Assembly (NCBI GenBank): GCA_041572755.1
Contig: JBFFRY010000011.1
Coordinates: 4,026-68,025, forward strand
Reading direction: 5' to 3'
From: JBFELU01 sp041572755
GTDB lineage: Bacteria > Actinomycetota > Acidimicrobiia > Spongiisociales > UBA11373
DNA: 64,000 nt
Part shown: piece by piece, positions 1 to 8,067 of the stretch
Numbering within the stretch: position 1 is the stretch's first letter
How the letters are laid out: the number at the start of each line of letters is the position of its first letter
Notes under the pieces: generated by a model
What the model was told of the DNA's origin: nothing
What the model saw: the letters and a program-made list of their open reading frames with translations, nothing else
Database searches by the model: none
Made by a program: the position numbers and the translations under genes

Positions 1-405
1 GCCGACGTGAGGATCGATCATGACCCGCTCGGCCCCGTGCTCGGCGGCGAGATACTCGGCGAGACCACCCACCAGGCGGCTCCCCAGCCCGACTCCCTGC
101 AGGTCGGGCTCTCCGATGAACAGATCGATCCCCCAGGCGTCCTCACCCTCACTGAGACCGATGGCGGGCTTCCACTCGGGTAGGTAGGCGTAGAACTGAG
201 CGAAGCCGATCGGTCGCCCTTCCACTTCGATGATGCACCGGGTCACCGGCTCGGTGCCGTGGATGTGACGGAGCAGGATCTCGTCCTCGGTGACAGGGCG
301 CCCTCCGTACCACTCGTGAACTTCGGGTCGGGATCGCCAGGCCACGATCGTCGGGACGTCGGCCTCGGTGAGGGGCCGCAGCGTCAGCCCGTCGATCTGG
401 ATCAC
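1..405 (-). CDS. GNAT-family N-acetyltransferase, 3' end outside window
   Basis: The visible 135 residues are the N-terminal part of an acetyltransferase of the GNAT fold, most like aminoglycoside 6'-N-acetyltransferase types. A beta strand and helix are followed by an E-W-Y motif near residue 33, a central I-G-F-A-Q-F-Y stretch, and the acetyl-CoA loop L-Q-G-V-G-L-G-S-R-L-V near residue 108. The chosen GTG start lies 11 bases after the stop of the upstream PPOX gene and has no clear Shine-Dalgarno sequence, so translation is probably coupled to that gene. The C-terminus runs off the left edge. The acetylated substrate cannot be deduced, and resistance should not be assumed. Confidence 0.85.
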   Translation of the reverse strand, partial: MIQIDGLTLRPLTEADVPTIVAWRSRPEVHEWYGGRPVTEDEILLRHIHGTEPVTRCIIEVEGRPIGFAQFYAYLPEWKPAIGLSEGEDAWGIDLFIGEPDLQGVGLGSRLVGGLAEYLAAEHGAERVMIDPHVG

Positions 406-416
406 GCCCGGCGGAT

Positions 417-893
417 TCAGTAGGCGCCGCCCAGCTTTGTGTGATTCCACGACACGACGGTCTCGGGCTCGACGATCACCCCGGTGTTCTTGGCGGCAAA
501 ACGGCCGAACGCCGCTTCCAGGGCGGCGGCGTCCAGTTCGATCGGCTCATCGCCGACCATCGGGTACTTGGCTGCGAGCCGTCCGTAGAGGTGGAGCACC
601 TGAGTGGGGTCATCGATGAGCCGGGCGGTGCCTTTGATCATGACGCCCTGGAGCTCCGAGTAGGCGAGGCCCCGTTCATGGAGCACCGTCACTCGGGAGT
701 CGCGCCGGAGGTTGACGATCTTCTGCGACTTGGTGAACGAACGAAACGCGATCTTCCCCTCCTCGATCACGTACCACATCGGTGCGAGGTGCGGTGTGCC
801 GTCTCGCCCGATTGTGGCGACCTGCAGCGTGTGGCCCGACTCGAGAAACGCGATGATCTCGGGTTCGGTCATCGTGATGTCCTTGCGGGCCAT
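417..893 (-). CDS. PPOX-class (F420-type) flavin/deazaflavin-binding protein
   Basis: A 158-residue split-barrel protein of the pyridoxamine 5'-phosphate oxidase-like superfamily. The pattern H-L-A-P-M-W-Y-V near residue 40, followed by F-R-S-F-T-K-S-Q-K-I-x-N-L-R-R-D, is typical of actinobacterial TIGR03618-like proteins, many of which bind coenzyme F420 rather than FMN. The start is the ATG preceded by GAGGAGG at good spacing. A longer reading frame extends upstream but lacks family similarity. It lies directly upstream of the GNAT gene and is probably cotranscribed with it. The substrate is unknown. A second, distinct PPOX gene lies at 40361-40753. Confidence 0.85.
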   Translation of the reverse strand: MARKDITMTEPEIIAFLESGHTLQVATIGRDGTPHLAPMWYVIEEGKIAFRSFTKSQKIVNLRRDSRVTVLHERGLAYSELQGVMIKGTARLIDDPTQVLHLYGRLAAKYPMVGDEPIELDAAALEAAFGRFAAKNTGVIVEPETVVSWNHTKLGGAY

Positions 894-1066
894 GGGTACC
901 TCCTCGGCTCGTTGCGACGCTAGCCGGGGCAGGCCAGCGCCGATTCCTACAATGGTGTGGTGGCGGGGTCGACCCGGACGACGAGCGGCCGAGGTCGCGA
1001 GAGCCCCGCATCCGAACCGACGCACCGGATTCCCCCAACCCGCAGGGTGGGGAGAAGGGAGACACG

Positions 1067-1915
1067 ATGCGCGACAAGGTCACCGCTCCAGCGATTTTGG
1101 CCGCCAAGGGCGGCCCCAAGCTCCGGATGGTCACCGCCTACGACACCCCGGGTGCCACGATTGCCGATCGAGCCGGCGCCGACATCATCCTCGTCGGGGA
1201 CTCGGTGGCCAACGTCGTGCTCGGCCACGACTCCACAATCGGGGTGGGGATGGACGAGATGATCCATCACACCGCGGCCGTGGCTCGCGCCCACCCGAAG
1301 GCGCTGATCGTGGGCGACATGCCGTGGATGTCGTACCACGTCACGATCGACGATGCGGTCCGTAATGCCGGACGCTTCATTCGCGAGGGAGGTGCCGAGG
1401 CGGTGAAGCTCGAAGGGGGCCGGAAGCGGCTCCCCGTGGTCGAGGCGGTCCTCGACGCCGAGATCCCGGTCATGGGGCACATCGGCCTCACTCCTCAGTC
1501 GGTGCATGCCATGGGTGGGTACCGGGTCCAGGGGAGACAGTTGGAACCGGCGAGAGAGCTGATCGCCGACGCCGAAGCCCTCGCCGACGCCGGGGTCTTC
1601 TCCATCGTGTTGGAGGGAGTGCCGGATGTCGTCGCCGAGATCGTCACTGAAGCGATCGCCGCTCCGACGATCGGGATCGGAGCCGGCCCGGCATGCGACG
1701 GCCAGGTCCTCGTGTTCCACGACCTTCTCGGTCTCAACGATCGCCACGTTCCCAAGTTCGTGCGCTCCTACGCTGCGCTGATGGACGCCGCCGTGGATGC
1801 GATGAGTGCGTTCTTCGAGGATGTGCAGAAAGGCGATTTCCCCGGGGAGGACGAGACCTACCACATGCCCGACGAAGCGGCCCGGGAACTGCGGAGCGAG
1901 CGATCCGACGGCTGA
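1067..1915 (+). CDS. panB: 3-methyl-2-oxobutanoate hydroxymethyltransferase
   Basis: PanB transfers a hydroxymethyl group from 5,10-methylenetetrahydrofolate to alpha-ketoisovalerate, giving ketopantoate, the first committed step of pantothenate and CoA synthesis. The 282 residues match the usual length. Visible family motifs are V-T-A-Y-D at 22-26, the metal-binding G-D-S at 44-46 and G-D-M-P-W at 83-87, V-K-L-E-G-G at 113-118, and the region around the catalytic glutamate, L-E-G-V-P near 182. A purine-rich GGAGAAGGGAGA precedes the ATG. Other pan genes are not in the window. The 3' end overlaps the inferred start of the next gene. Confidence 0.96.
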   Translation: MRDKVTAPAILAAKGGPKLRMVTAYDTPGATIADRAGADIILVGDSVANVVLGHDSTIGVGMDEMIHHTAAVARAHPKALIVGDMPWMSYHVTIDDAVRNAGRFIREGGAEAVKLEGGRKRLPVVEAVLDAEIPVMGHIGLTPQSVHAMGGYRVQGRQLEPARELIADAEALADAGVFSIVLEGVPDVVAEIVTEAIAAPTIGIGAGPACDGQVLVFHDLLGLNDRHVPKFVRSYAALMDAAVDAMSAFFEDVQKGDFPGEDETYHMPDEAARELRSERSDG

Positions 1916-2547
1916 TTCCGTTGCTGCTGGTGGTGGCCGCCTGCTCGGAGGGGGTGGTGGAAACCGCGGTGGCCCCGGCGACGACGCTTCCGGCGACGAC
2001 GCTGCCGACCTCCACGACCACGATCTCTACGACCACGACGACCACGACGGTGGCCCCGGCGACGACGCTCCCGACCTCCACGACCACGATCTCCACGACC
2101 ACGATCTCTACGGCCACGACGACCACGACGGTGGCCCCGGCGACGACGCCCCCGACCCCCACGACCACGACCCTTCCCGGCGGTCCGCTGGCCGCCTTTG
2201 GTGTGCAGCGGGTGCTGATTGGAGAGGAGGAGTGGATCGTGGCGGTCGCCGACCAACCCGACGAGCAGGCGCAAGGCCTGATGGGGATCACCGACTTCGG
2301 GGGTCTCGACGGGATGCTGTTCCTCTGGGAAGACGATGTCTTCACGTTCTTCTGGATGAAGGACACGCCGATCCCACTCGACATCGCCTTCTTCGAGGAG
2401 TCGGGTGACCTCATCGGCGTCATCTCGATGGTGCCGTGTGAGGCCGACCCGTGCGAGCGCTACGGTCCGGATCGCCCTTTCCGCTATGCGGTGGAGGCCG
2501 AACCGGGCCGTTTCGACGATGCCGGCCACCTGACGCTTCTCCCATGA
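1903..2547 (+). CDS. DUF192 lipoprotein with Thr-rich repeat linker
   Basis: The C-terminal ~120 residues are a DUF192 domain: Q-A-Q-G-L-M-G, then G-M-L-F-L-W, F-F-W-M-K-D-T-P-I-P-L-D-I-A-F-F and a final R-Y-A-V-E-A. Its function is unknown. The N-terminus reads R-R-L-I-P-L-L-L-V-V-A-A-C, a clean lipoprotein signal with the acylated cysteine. No ATG, GTG or TTG supplies this signal. The nearest standard codons are a TTG at 1921, which removes the basic n-region, and an ATG at 1693 deep inside panB. The best fit is the ATC at 1903, preceded by GGAG at six bases, so the start is either non-canonical or a base error. A threonine-rich linker separates the lipid anchor from the domain. Confidence 0.75.
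   Translation: MRRLIPLLLVVAACSEGVVETAVAPATTLPATTLPTSTTTISTTTTTTTVAPATTLPTSTTTISTTTISTATTTTTVAPATTPPTPTTTTLPGGPLAAFGVQRVLIGEEEWIVAVADQPDEQAQGLMGITDFGGLDGMLFLWEDDVFTFFWMKDTPIPLDIAFFEESGDLIGVISMVPCEADPCERYGPDRPFRYAVEAEPGRFDDAGHLTLLP
1969..2175 (+). repeat. 81-nt tandem coding repeat (27-residue Thr-rich unit)
   Basis: Copies begin at 1969, 2050 and 2131, exactly 81 bases apart, each opening with codons for V-A-P-A-T-T. Two full units and a partial third encode the Thr/Ser/Pro linker of the DUF192 lipoprotein. Shorter ACGACC-type repeats lie inside each unit. The linker probably spans the cell wall. The near-identical units could recombine and change linker length. Confidence 0.85.
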
Positions 2548-2662
2548 ACAGGGTCGACTTCCGCGACCCACCGAAGGCGCGGTACACTCTCCGCCTTCCC
2601 CAACCTGCCCCCATGGGGGCCTTCCGCTGCGACGCGGATGTCCGAAGGAGGTGGAGCGCATC

Positions 2663-2947
2663 GTGCGCACGTATGAACTGGTGACCATCTTTCGGCCGGA
2701 CATGGCCGAGACCGACGTCCGATCCGAGGTGTCGCGCATCGAGGGTGCGCTCGCCGAGCGGGGCGCCGACGTTCGGGAGACTGACTTCTGGGGCAAACGC
2801 CGCCTGGCGTACGAGATCCAGCATCTCAGCGAGGGTTACTACGCAGTGGTTACCTTTGCCGCCGAGGCGAATGCCGTGACCGACGTGGATCGGGCGCTGA
2901 GCTTGTCCGACAACGTGTTGCGCCACAAGTTCATCCGTCCCGAGTAA
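2663..2947 (+). CDS. rpsF: 30S ribosomal protein S6
   Basis: S6 (bS6) binds 16S rRNA together with S18 in the platform of the small subunit. The 94 residues begin R-T-Y-E-L-V-T-I-F-R-P and contain the usual W-G-K-R-R-L-A-Y-E-I and Y-Y-A-V-V-T-F segments. The start is the GTG at 2663, with AAGGAGG lying ten bases upstream. A GTG at 2651 would add four residues but overlaps that ribosome binding site. It heads the conserved rpsF-ssb-rpsR-rplI-dnaB block. Confidence 0.97.
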   Translation: MRTYELVTIFRPDMAETDVRSEVSRIEGALAERGADVRETDFWGKRRLAYEIQHLSEGYYAVVTFAAEANAVTDVDRALSLSDNVLRHKFIRPE

Positions 2948-3004
2948 CCGGCGCGTCACACCCACGGCTCACAATGTGAGCACACGAACGAGACGAGGAA
3001 TGCG

Positions 3005-3454
3005 ATGGCATCGAACACTGTGACGCTGATCGGCAATCTGGTCGACGACCCGGAGCTGCGGTTCACCCCCTCGGGGGTGGCGATGGCCAAGGTCCGGTTC
3101 GCCGTGAACCGGCGCTATCAGCGACAGGGCGAGTGGCAGGAAGAGACGTCGTTCTTCGGCGGCACGCTGTGGCGTGACGCCGCCGAGAACGCGGCCGAGT
3201 CGCTGCAGAAGGGCATGCGGGTGATCGTCACCGGGCGGCTCGAGCAGCGCAGCTGGGAGACCCAGGAAGGGGATAAGCGATCGATCGTCGAGGTGGCGAT
3301 CGATGAGATCGGGCCGTCCCTGCGATGGGCCACGGCCACGGTCACCCGGTCGCCGCGATCGGAGGATCGGTTTGGCGGTGGGGGCCCCGACGAGGTTCCC
3401 CCGGCGCCGGTGGTCCCTCGCGACGACTACGGACCCGACGAGGCTCCCTTCTAA
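3005..3454 (+). CDS. ssb: Single-stranded DNA-binding protein
   Basis: SSB coats single-stranded DNA during replication and recruits partners. The OB fold occupies about residues 1-108, starting [16 protein letters not shown] and including [13 protein letters not shown] short Gly/Pro-rich tail follows and ends D-E-A-P-F, the acidic partner-binding tip. At 149 residues the tail is shorter than in many actinobacterial SSBs. It lies between rpsF and rpsR, the normal bacterial arrangement. Confidence 0.96.
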   Translation: MASNTVTLIGNLVDDPELRFTPSGVAMAKVRFAVNRRYQRQGEWQEETSFFGGTLWRDAAENAAESLQKGMRVIVTGRLEQRSWETQEGDKRSIVEVAIDEIGPSLRWATATVTRSPRSEDRFGGGGPDEVPPAPVVPRDDYGPDEAPF

Positions 3455-3463
3455 GGAGGACCC

Positions 3464-3724
3464 ATGCCACGGAGAGCCAAGAGCCGGCGGCGCCGCGAGG
3501 ATCGAGGCGGCCGCCGAGTGAAGAAGAAGGTCTGCTTCTTCTGTGCGGAGAAGATGGACTATGTCGACTACAAGGACGTAGGACTGCTCCGCAAGTACAT
3601 GTCCGACCGAGCCAAGATCCGCTCCTCGCGGGTCACCGGGAACTGTGTGCAGCACCAGCGCAAGGTGGCGCGTGCCATCAAGAACGCCCGTGAGTTGGCT
3701 CTGCTCCCCTACACCAACCGATGA
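3464..3724 (+). CDS. rpsR: 30S ribosomal protein S18
   Basis: S18 (bS18) pairs with S6 on the platform of the 30S subunit. The 86 residues have a very basic N-terminus, then the C-F-F-C pair near residue 25 and a later N-C. This is the cysteine-containing, probably zinc-binding form rather than the C-minus form. [10 protein letters not shown] and the C-terminal R-A-I-K-N-A-R are family hallmarks. AAGGAGG precedes the ATG. The stop overlaps the rplI start (ATGA). Confidence 0.97.
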   Translation: MPRRAKSRRRREDRGGRRVKKKVCFFCAEKMDYVDYKDVGLLRKYMSDRAKIRSSRVTGNCVQHQRKVARAIKNARELALLPYTNR

Positions 3725-4167
3725 AGGTCATCCTCATGCAGGACGTGGCGGGGCTCGGTCACAAGGGTGATGTGGTCGAAGTCGCCGCCGGTCATGCTCG
3801 CAATTATCTGGTGCCTCGGGCCCTGGCGGTCGAGGCGTCGGCGGGGGCCCTCAAGAATGCCGAGGGACTGCGCCGAGCTCGCGAGGAAGCCGTCCGCAAG
3901 GCCCGCGAGGAGGCCGAGCAGTTCGCCGAGGGACTGGCCGGGGCCCACGTCGTGGTGGCCGCCCGGTCGGCCGATGAGGGCAAGTTGTTCGGTTCGATCG
4001 GCCCCCGGGACGTCGCCGAGGCGATCCACAAGTACACCGGCATCGAGGTCGATCGGGGCTTCGTCGAATTGGCGACCCCGATCAAGGAGATCGGGCTGCA
4101 CGAGGTGACGATCCGCCCCCACCCCGACGTCGCATTCCAACTCACCCTCGACGTCGTCCCGGCATGA
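3721..4167 (+). CDS. rplI: 50S ribosomal protein L9
   Basis: L9 (bL9) binds 23S rRNA near the L1 stalk and helps frame maintenance. The 148 residues have the N-terminal domain [17 protein letters not shown], with the signature region G-H-A-R-N-Y-L-V-P near 23-31. A long central helix rich in A/R/E and a C-terminal globular domain follow. The start overlaps the rpsR stop by four bases, implying coupled translation, and dnaB follows one base after its stop. Confidence 0.97.
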   Translation: MKVILMQDVAGLGHKGDVVEVAAGHARNYLVPRALAVEASAGALKNAEGLRRAREEAVRKAREEAEQFAEGLAGAHVVVAARSADEGKLFGSIGPRDVAEAIHKYTGIEVDRGFVELATPIKEIGLHEVTIRPHPDVAFQLTLDVVPA

Positions 4168-4168
4168 C

Positions 4169-5527
4169 ATGACCACGCAACTCGAGGGCTCGGCGAGGAC
4201 TGGGGCGCAGGTGCCCCCGCACAACGTCGAGGCCGAGGAGTCGGTGCTCGGAGCAATCATGCTCTCGGCCGACGCGGCCAATGAGGTCCTCGAGAAGCTG
4301 CGGGCCGAGGATTTCTATCGGCCCGTGCACCAGGTCATCTTCGAGGCGATCGTCGGCCTCTTCGACGCCAACCAACCGATCGACGCCATCACCGTCGCCG
4401 AGGCTCTGCGCCGCTCCGAGCACCTGGAGCGAATCGGGGGTGTCCAGTACCTCACGACGCTGCTCGATGCAGTGCCCGCCACCTCGAATGTCGGCTACTA
4501 CGCCGACATCATCGAGGACACGGCAGCGCGGCGCCGATTGATGCGGGCCGGAGCCGAGGTGGGCAGTCTCGCCATGCAGGGCGAGGTCCCCATCGCGGAA
4601 GTGCTGGATCGGGCGGAGGCCGAAGTGTTCCGGGTGGCCGATCGACGGGTCGGTGAGGGTTTGGTCGCCGTCGGGCCGATGCTGCAAACGACGTTGGAGC
4701 GGATCGAGGAACTCGGATCGCGCGGTGAGGAGATCACCGGCCTACCCACGGGGTTCCGTGACCTCGACCGGAGGTTGGCCGGGCTCCAACCGGCCAATCT
4801 GCTGGTCATCGCCGCCCGGCCCAGCATGGGCAAGAGCGCCCTCGCCCTCAACATCGCCCAGAACGCTGCCGGGGCGGGAACCCCGGTTGCGGTCTTCACG
4901 CTGGAGATGAGCCGGGAGGAAGTGGTGACCCGGCTGTTGTCCTCCATGGCGAGCGTGGATTCGCATCGCCTGCGGACCGGCCAGCTCGGGCCCGAGCTGT
5001 GGCAGAAGGTGGTGCGCGAGGCATCGCACCTGTATCAGATGCCGCTTTACGTCGATGATTCGTCCGATCTCACCGTGACGGCCATTCGGGCCAAGGCGCG
5101 TCGCTTGAAGCGACGGCACAACCTCGGGTTGGTGGTGGTCGACTACCTGCAGCTCATGCAGGGGACCGCCCGCTCGGAGAGCCGCCAGCAGGAAATCGCC
5201 GACATCAGCCGTTCCCTCAAGAATCTCGCCCGTGAACTCCACATTCCGGTGATTGCGGTGTCCCAGCTCAACCGGGCCCTGGAGGCGAGGGAGAACAAGC
5301 GGCCCCGGCTCGGTGACCTGCGGGAATCGGGGGCGATCGAACAGGACGCCGACATCGTCCTGTTCATCTACCGGGACGAGTACTACAACCCCGACAAGTC
5401 CGAGTCGCGGGGCCTCGCCGAGGTCAACATTGCCAAGCACCGTGCTGGTGCCACCGGCATCATCTCGATGACGTTTGCCGCCGAATTCACGCGATTCCGC
5501 AACTACACATCGGTCGAACCCATCTGA
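4169..5527 (+). CDS. dnaB: Replicative DNA helicase DnaB
   Basis: Hexameric 5'-3' helicase of the replication fork. The 452 residues comprise the N-terminal DnaB domain (about 18-118, starting P-P-H-N-V-E-A-E), a linker, and a RecA-like motor with Walker A A-R-P-S-M-G-K-S near residue 213, V-V-D-Y-L-Q-L-M as Walker B, and the R-E-S-G-A-I-E-Q-D-A-D arginine-finger region. It carries no intein, unlike several actinobacterial DnaBs. It is the last gene of the ribosomal block and is followed at once by a strong hairpin. Confidence 0.97.
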   Translation: MTTQLEGSARTGAQVPPHNVEAEESVLGAIMLSADAANEVLEKLRAEDFYRPVHQVIFEAIVGLFDANQPIDAITVAEALRRSEHLERIGGVQYLTTLLDAVPATSNVGYYADIIEDTAARRRLMRAGAEVGSLAMQGEVPIAEVLDRAEAEVFRVADRRVGEGLVAVGPMLQTTLERIEELGSRGEEITGLPTGFRDLDRRLAGLQPANLLVIAARPSMGKSALALNIAQNAAGAGTPVAVFTLEMSREEVVTRLLSSMASVDSHRLRTGQLGPELWQKVVREASHLYQMPLYVDDSSDLTVTAIRAKARRLKRRHNLGLVVVDYLQLMQGTARSESRQQEIADISRSLKNLARELHIPVIAVSQLNRALEARENKRPRLGDLRESGAIEQDADIVLFIYRDEYYNPDKSESRGLAEVNIAKHRAGATGIISMTFAAEFTRFRNYTSVEPI

Positions 5528-5538
5528 GGGCTTGCGTG

Positions 5539-5572
5539 AGGCAGCCCCCTCCGGTGGGAGAGGGGGCTGCCT
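5539..5572 (+). terminator. Hairpin terminator after dnaB
   Basis: A perfect 13-bp stem (5539-5551 pairing with 5560-5572) closes an 8-base loop just downstream of the dnaB stop. No T-run follows, as is common in GC-rich actinobacteria, so intrinsic termination is likely but not certain. Confidence 0.7.
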
Positions 5573-5714
5573 CTGCTCGGCCGGCTCGCTCGCAGGAGGA
5601 GTCGGAGGAAGGGGGTCCCTCCATGTCCGGTGGAGTGGGACAAAGCGAACTCCGCCGAGTGCGTCTGTCATCGGCACTCCGTGGGAAACCTTGAGGAAGA
5701 GGTAGCGTCGGGTC

Positions 5715-6506
5715 ATGCGGCGGCGCAAGCGAGGCGAGTTCGGGGACACCCTGAAGAGAGCCTTGGCGGCCAAAGTGATCGGCGGCCTGCGGGACAGCGA
5801 AACTCTGCGCCGGGCCGTCGATCGGGGCATCCTCGACCCCCGTTTCCTCGACTTCGATCCGACAACGAGCGACGAACCGGTGGCGGCTCTTCAAGAGCTC
5901 GGTGCCTCTTTGGGCCGGGCGATACGCGAGAGGCCGACGACGCTGGCCCATCTCGAGGTGAAGGCGATCGAACTGCTCGGCGAGGACGCCCTGGTGGCCC
6001 CGCTGAAGATCGGGAGCTCGGACCGGGAGGACCACACGATCGTCTTCTCCGATCTCGAAGGGTTCACCCCCTTCACGGTCGCCGAGGGGGACGACACTGC
6101 CGGCGAACTCCTCGAAGCTCATTATCGGGACGTCGATCGGATCACCCGATCTCGGGGGGGACGAGTGGTCAAACGGATCGGCGACGGCCACCTCCTGTCC
6201 TTCCCTGCTCCCGAAGCGGGAGTGCTGGCTTCCGTCGAGCTCGTCGAGGAGGCGCCCGCACCTCTTCCGCTGCGGTTGGGAGCCCATGCCGGTGAGGTGC
6301 TGGTGGCGCGGGGGGACGTGTTCGGGCACGTGGTGAACCTGGCGGCTCGCGTTGCCGATGTAGCGGCCGGCGGGGAGGCTCTCGTGACGGCCGAAGTGAG
6401 GGATCCGGCGGCCGGAGTGACCGGCATCGGTTTCGACGTTGCCGAGGCGCGCCATCTGAAGGGACTTCGAGACCCGGTTCCCTTGTGGTCGTTGCGCCGG
6501 GGGTGA
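5715..6506 (+). CDS. Class III adenylate/guanylate cyclase domain protein
   Basis: A soluble 263-residue protein with a unique ~100-residue N-terminal region and a C-terminal class III nucleotide cyclase domain. The metal-binding F-S-D-L-E-G-F-T motif lies near residue 114, V-V-K-R-I-G-D-G-H carries the substrate lysine and second metal aspartate, and V-N-L-A-A-R-V carries the transition-state Asn and Arg. The expected catalytic residues are therefore all present and activity is plausible. ATP versus GTP specificity cannot be fixed from sequence alone. It has no membrane segment or obvious sensor domain, and the neighbours give no pathway clue. Confidence 0.88.
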   Translation: MRRRKRGEFGDTLKRALAAKVIGGLRDSETLRRAVDRGILDPRFLDFDPTTSDEPVAALQELGASLGRAIRERPTTLAHLEVKAIELLGEDALVAPLKIGSSDREDHTIVFSDLEGFTPFTVAEGDDTAGELLEAHYRDVDRITRSRGGRVVKRIGDGHLLSFPAPEAGVLASVELVEEAPAPLPLRLGAHAGEVLVARGDVFGHVVNLAARVADVAAGGEALVTAEVRDPAAGVTGIGFDVAEARHLKGLRDPVPLWSLRRG

Positions 6507-6510
6507 ACGG

Positions 6511-7473
6511 TCAGCCGACCTCGGGGTTGGCGCAGGCGATCATCGGCCGGCCCTGCAGTCCCCGCACCAGGTTCTCGGCGGCGAGGTCGGCCATCGCCTC
6601 TCTCGTCCCCCGGCTCGATGAGCCGAGATGAGGCAGGATCACACAGCGGGGATGCCCCACCAAAGGGTGATTCGGGGGGATCGGCTCGGGTTCGGTGACG
6701 TCGAGTCCCGCTGCAGCGATGTGGCCCTTCGTGAGTGCCCGTGCAAGAGCGTCGTGGTCGACCGTCCCGCCCCGCGACACGTTGACGAGGGTCGAGGTCG
6801 GCTTCATCAGTCGCAACGCCTCGGCATCGATGAGGTGGCGGGTGGCGTCGGTCAGTGGGGCCGCCACGATCACGTGATCGCTCTCCGTCAGGAGGTCGCG
6901 AAGGGATCGGTACTCGGCGAGCGGCGTCGCTCGTTCGGTCGGCGACGTGTAGAGCACCCGCATTCCGAATCCGGCCGCTCTCCGGGCCACGGCCGACCCG
7001 ATCCGCCCCAGCCCGATGATCCCAAGCACCGATCCGCCGACGTCGTGGCCCAGGAGGAGGTCGGGCTCCCACTGTCGCCAGCTTCCGGCTCTGACGTAGT
7101 CGGCACCTTCGACGATGCGCCGTGCCGCCGCCAGGAGCAGCGCGAAGGCGGTGTCGGCGGTGGTCTCCGTGAGCACATCCGGTGTGTGGCCCACCGGAAT
7201 GCTCCGTGCCGTGCATGCCGCCAGATCGATGTTGTCGATGCCCACCGCCATCTGGCTGATCACGCGCAAGCGTGGGGCAGCGCCCAGGAGCTCTGCATCG
7301 ATGATGTCGGTCAGCATGCTGTAGAGGGCGGTGGCCTCGGCGATGCGCTGCAGCAGGATCTCTCGGGGAAGCGGCCGGTCCTCCTCCCACATCCACACCG
7401 ATCCGGTGCGACGGAGCCGGTCGGCGGCCTCACCGGGGGGTCGTCGGGTGATCACGATGCGCTCGTCGGGCAT
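6511..7473 (-). CDS. D-isomer-specific 2-hydroxyacid dehydrogenase (GyaR/GhrB-like)
   Basis: A 320-residue NAD(P)H-dependent dehydrogenase of the glyoxylate/hydroxypyruvate reductase and phosphoglycerate dehydrogenase family. The substrate-side motif M-A-V-G-I-D-N-I-D comes first, then the Rossmann loop G-I-I-G-L-G-R-I-G. The catalytic residues are Arg in N-V-S-R-G-G, Glu in T-E-P-E-P and His in L-P-H-L-G-S. There is no ACT domain, so glyoxylate or hydroxypyruvate reduction is more likely than serine biosynthesis. The ATG at 7473 is preferred; a GTG at 7491 overlaps the upstream remnant. Confidence 0.88.
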   Translation of the reverse strand: MPDERIVITRRPPGEAADRLRRTGSVWMWEEDRPLPREILLQRIAEATALYSMLTDIIDAELLGAAPRLRVISQMAVGIDNIDLAACTARSIPVGHTPDVLTETTADTAFALLLAAARRIVEGADYVRAGSWRQWEPDLLLGHDVGGSVLGIIGLGRIGSAVARRAAGFGMRVLYTSPTERATPLAEYRSLRDLLTESDHVIVAAPLTDATRHLIDAEALRLMKPTSTLVNVSRGGTVDHDALARALTKGHIAAAGLDVTEPEPIPPNHPLVGHPRCVILPHLGSSSRGTREAMADLAAENLVRGLQGRPMIACANPEVG

Positions 7474-7480
7474 GGGCGGC

Positions 7481-7708
7481 TCAGAGACCACGATCGCCGA
7501 GCCGATCGAGTATCGCCCGAGCAGCCGACTCCCGGCGGGAATCGAGCATCAGGTCATGCCCGACGCCGGGGATCATGACCTCGGTGGCTCCTGAGGCGTC
7601 GGCGGTGCGCCGACCTCGGCCGGGACCCGGCCCGTCTCGAGAGGGCGCAGCCCGGATCGCCCGCGACTCGGCATTCCTGGGCAGACGCGTGATGACCTCG
7701 AGATGCAT
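7481..7708 (-). pseudogene. Alpha/beta hydrolase remnant with internal deletion
   Basis: A 75-codon open frame whose first residues, M-H-L-E-V-I-T-R-L-P-R, resemble the N-terminus of a family of actinobacterial alpha/beta hydrolases. The last ~35, including the E-V-M-I-P-G-V-G-H-D-L-M-L-D segment with the catalytic histidine, resemble the C-terminus. The oxyanion loop, nucleophile elbow and most of the core, roughly 180-200 residues, are missing. The frame remains open across the junction. It ends inside the spacer before the dehydrogenase, so the two were probably an operon. A short expressed peptide cannot be excluded, but a hydrolase is impossible. Confidence 0.6.
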
Positions 7709-7728
7709 GGCGGAAGCGGGCGCGCCGC

Positions 7729-7968
7729 TCAGCCGAGGAACTGCTCGATCTTCCGGCGGGCCGCCTCCATCACTTGCAGGGCCAGGTCGCCGAGCGCCCG
7801 GGCCGTTGCGAGTTCCTCGCCCACGATCGGCATCGGGCGATCGGACGGATTCCGCTTGGCCCTCCCCGTCGCCTCGAAGTGCTCTCCTCGCAGGTTCAAC
7901 TCGGCAAAGACGAGCGTGTTCGTGTCGTCCTCATCGATGCGGAGGTCGATTGTCAGATCTTGATGCAT
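7729..7968 (-). CDS. DUF1876 family protein
   Basis: A 79-residue protein matching the small actinobacterial DUF1876 family. It has an N-terminal pair of beta strands (D-L-T-I-D-L-R-I-D-E), an A-E-L-N-L strand, the hallmark G-R-A-K-R-N-P-S-D, and the C-terminal helix E-E-L-A-T-A-R-A-L-G-D-L-A. The fold is thought to resemble a dsRNA-binding-like alpha-beta unit; no activity is established. The ATG at 7968 is chosen because CCAGGAGG precedes it; the frame extends upstream without family match. It is divergent from the DUF302 gene across a 99-base gap that should hold both promoters. Confidence 0.85.
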   Translation of the reverse strand: MHQDLTIDLRIDEDDTNTLVFAELNLRGEHFEATGRAKRNPSDRPMPIVGEELATARALGDLALQVMEAARRKIEQFLG

Positions 7969-8067
7969 GCTGCCTCCTGGAGGAACCGTCGCGCCCGCCC
8001 GCCCGGGCGTCAAGTCCCCATCGAATCCGACCTCGGTACGCTGCGATGAAATCATCCAGGAGGAGCG

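Noticed and set aside
1..405. Aminoglycoside resistance gene
   Set aside because: Similarity is to the GNAT fold in general, and the C-terminus is missing, so resistance cannot be claimed.
948..953. TACAAT between the divergent PPOX and panB genes as a promoter
   Set aside because: Good -10 match, but no -35 hexamer at 16-18 bases, so not listed.
2583..2588. TACACT as a -10 element for the rpsF operon
   Set aside because: No convincing -35 at normal spacing; not strong enough to list as a promoter.
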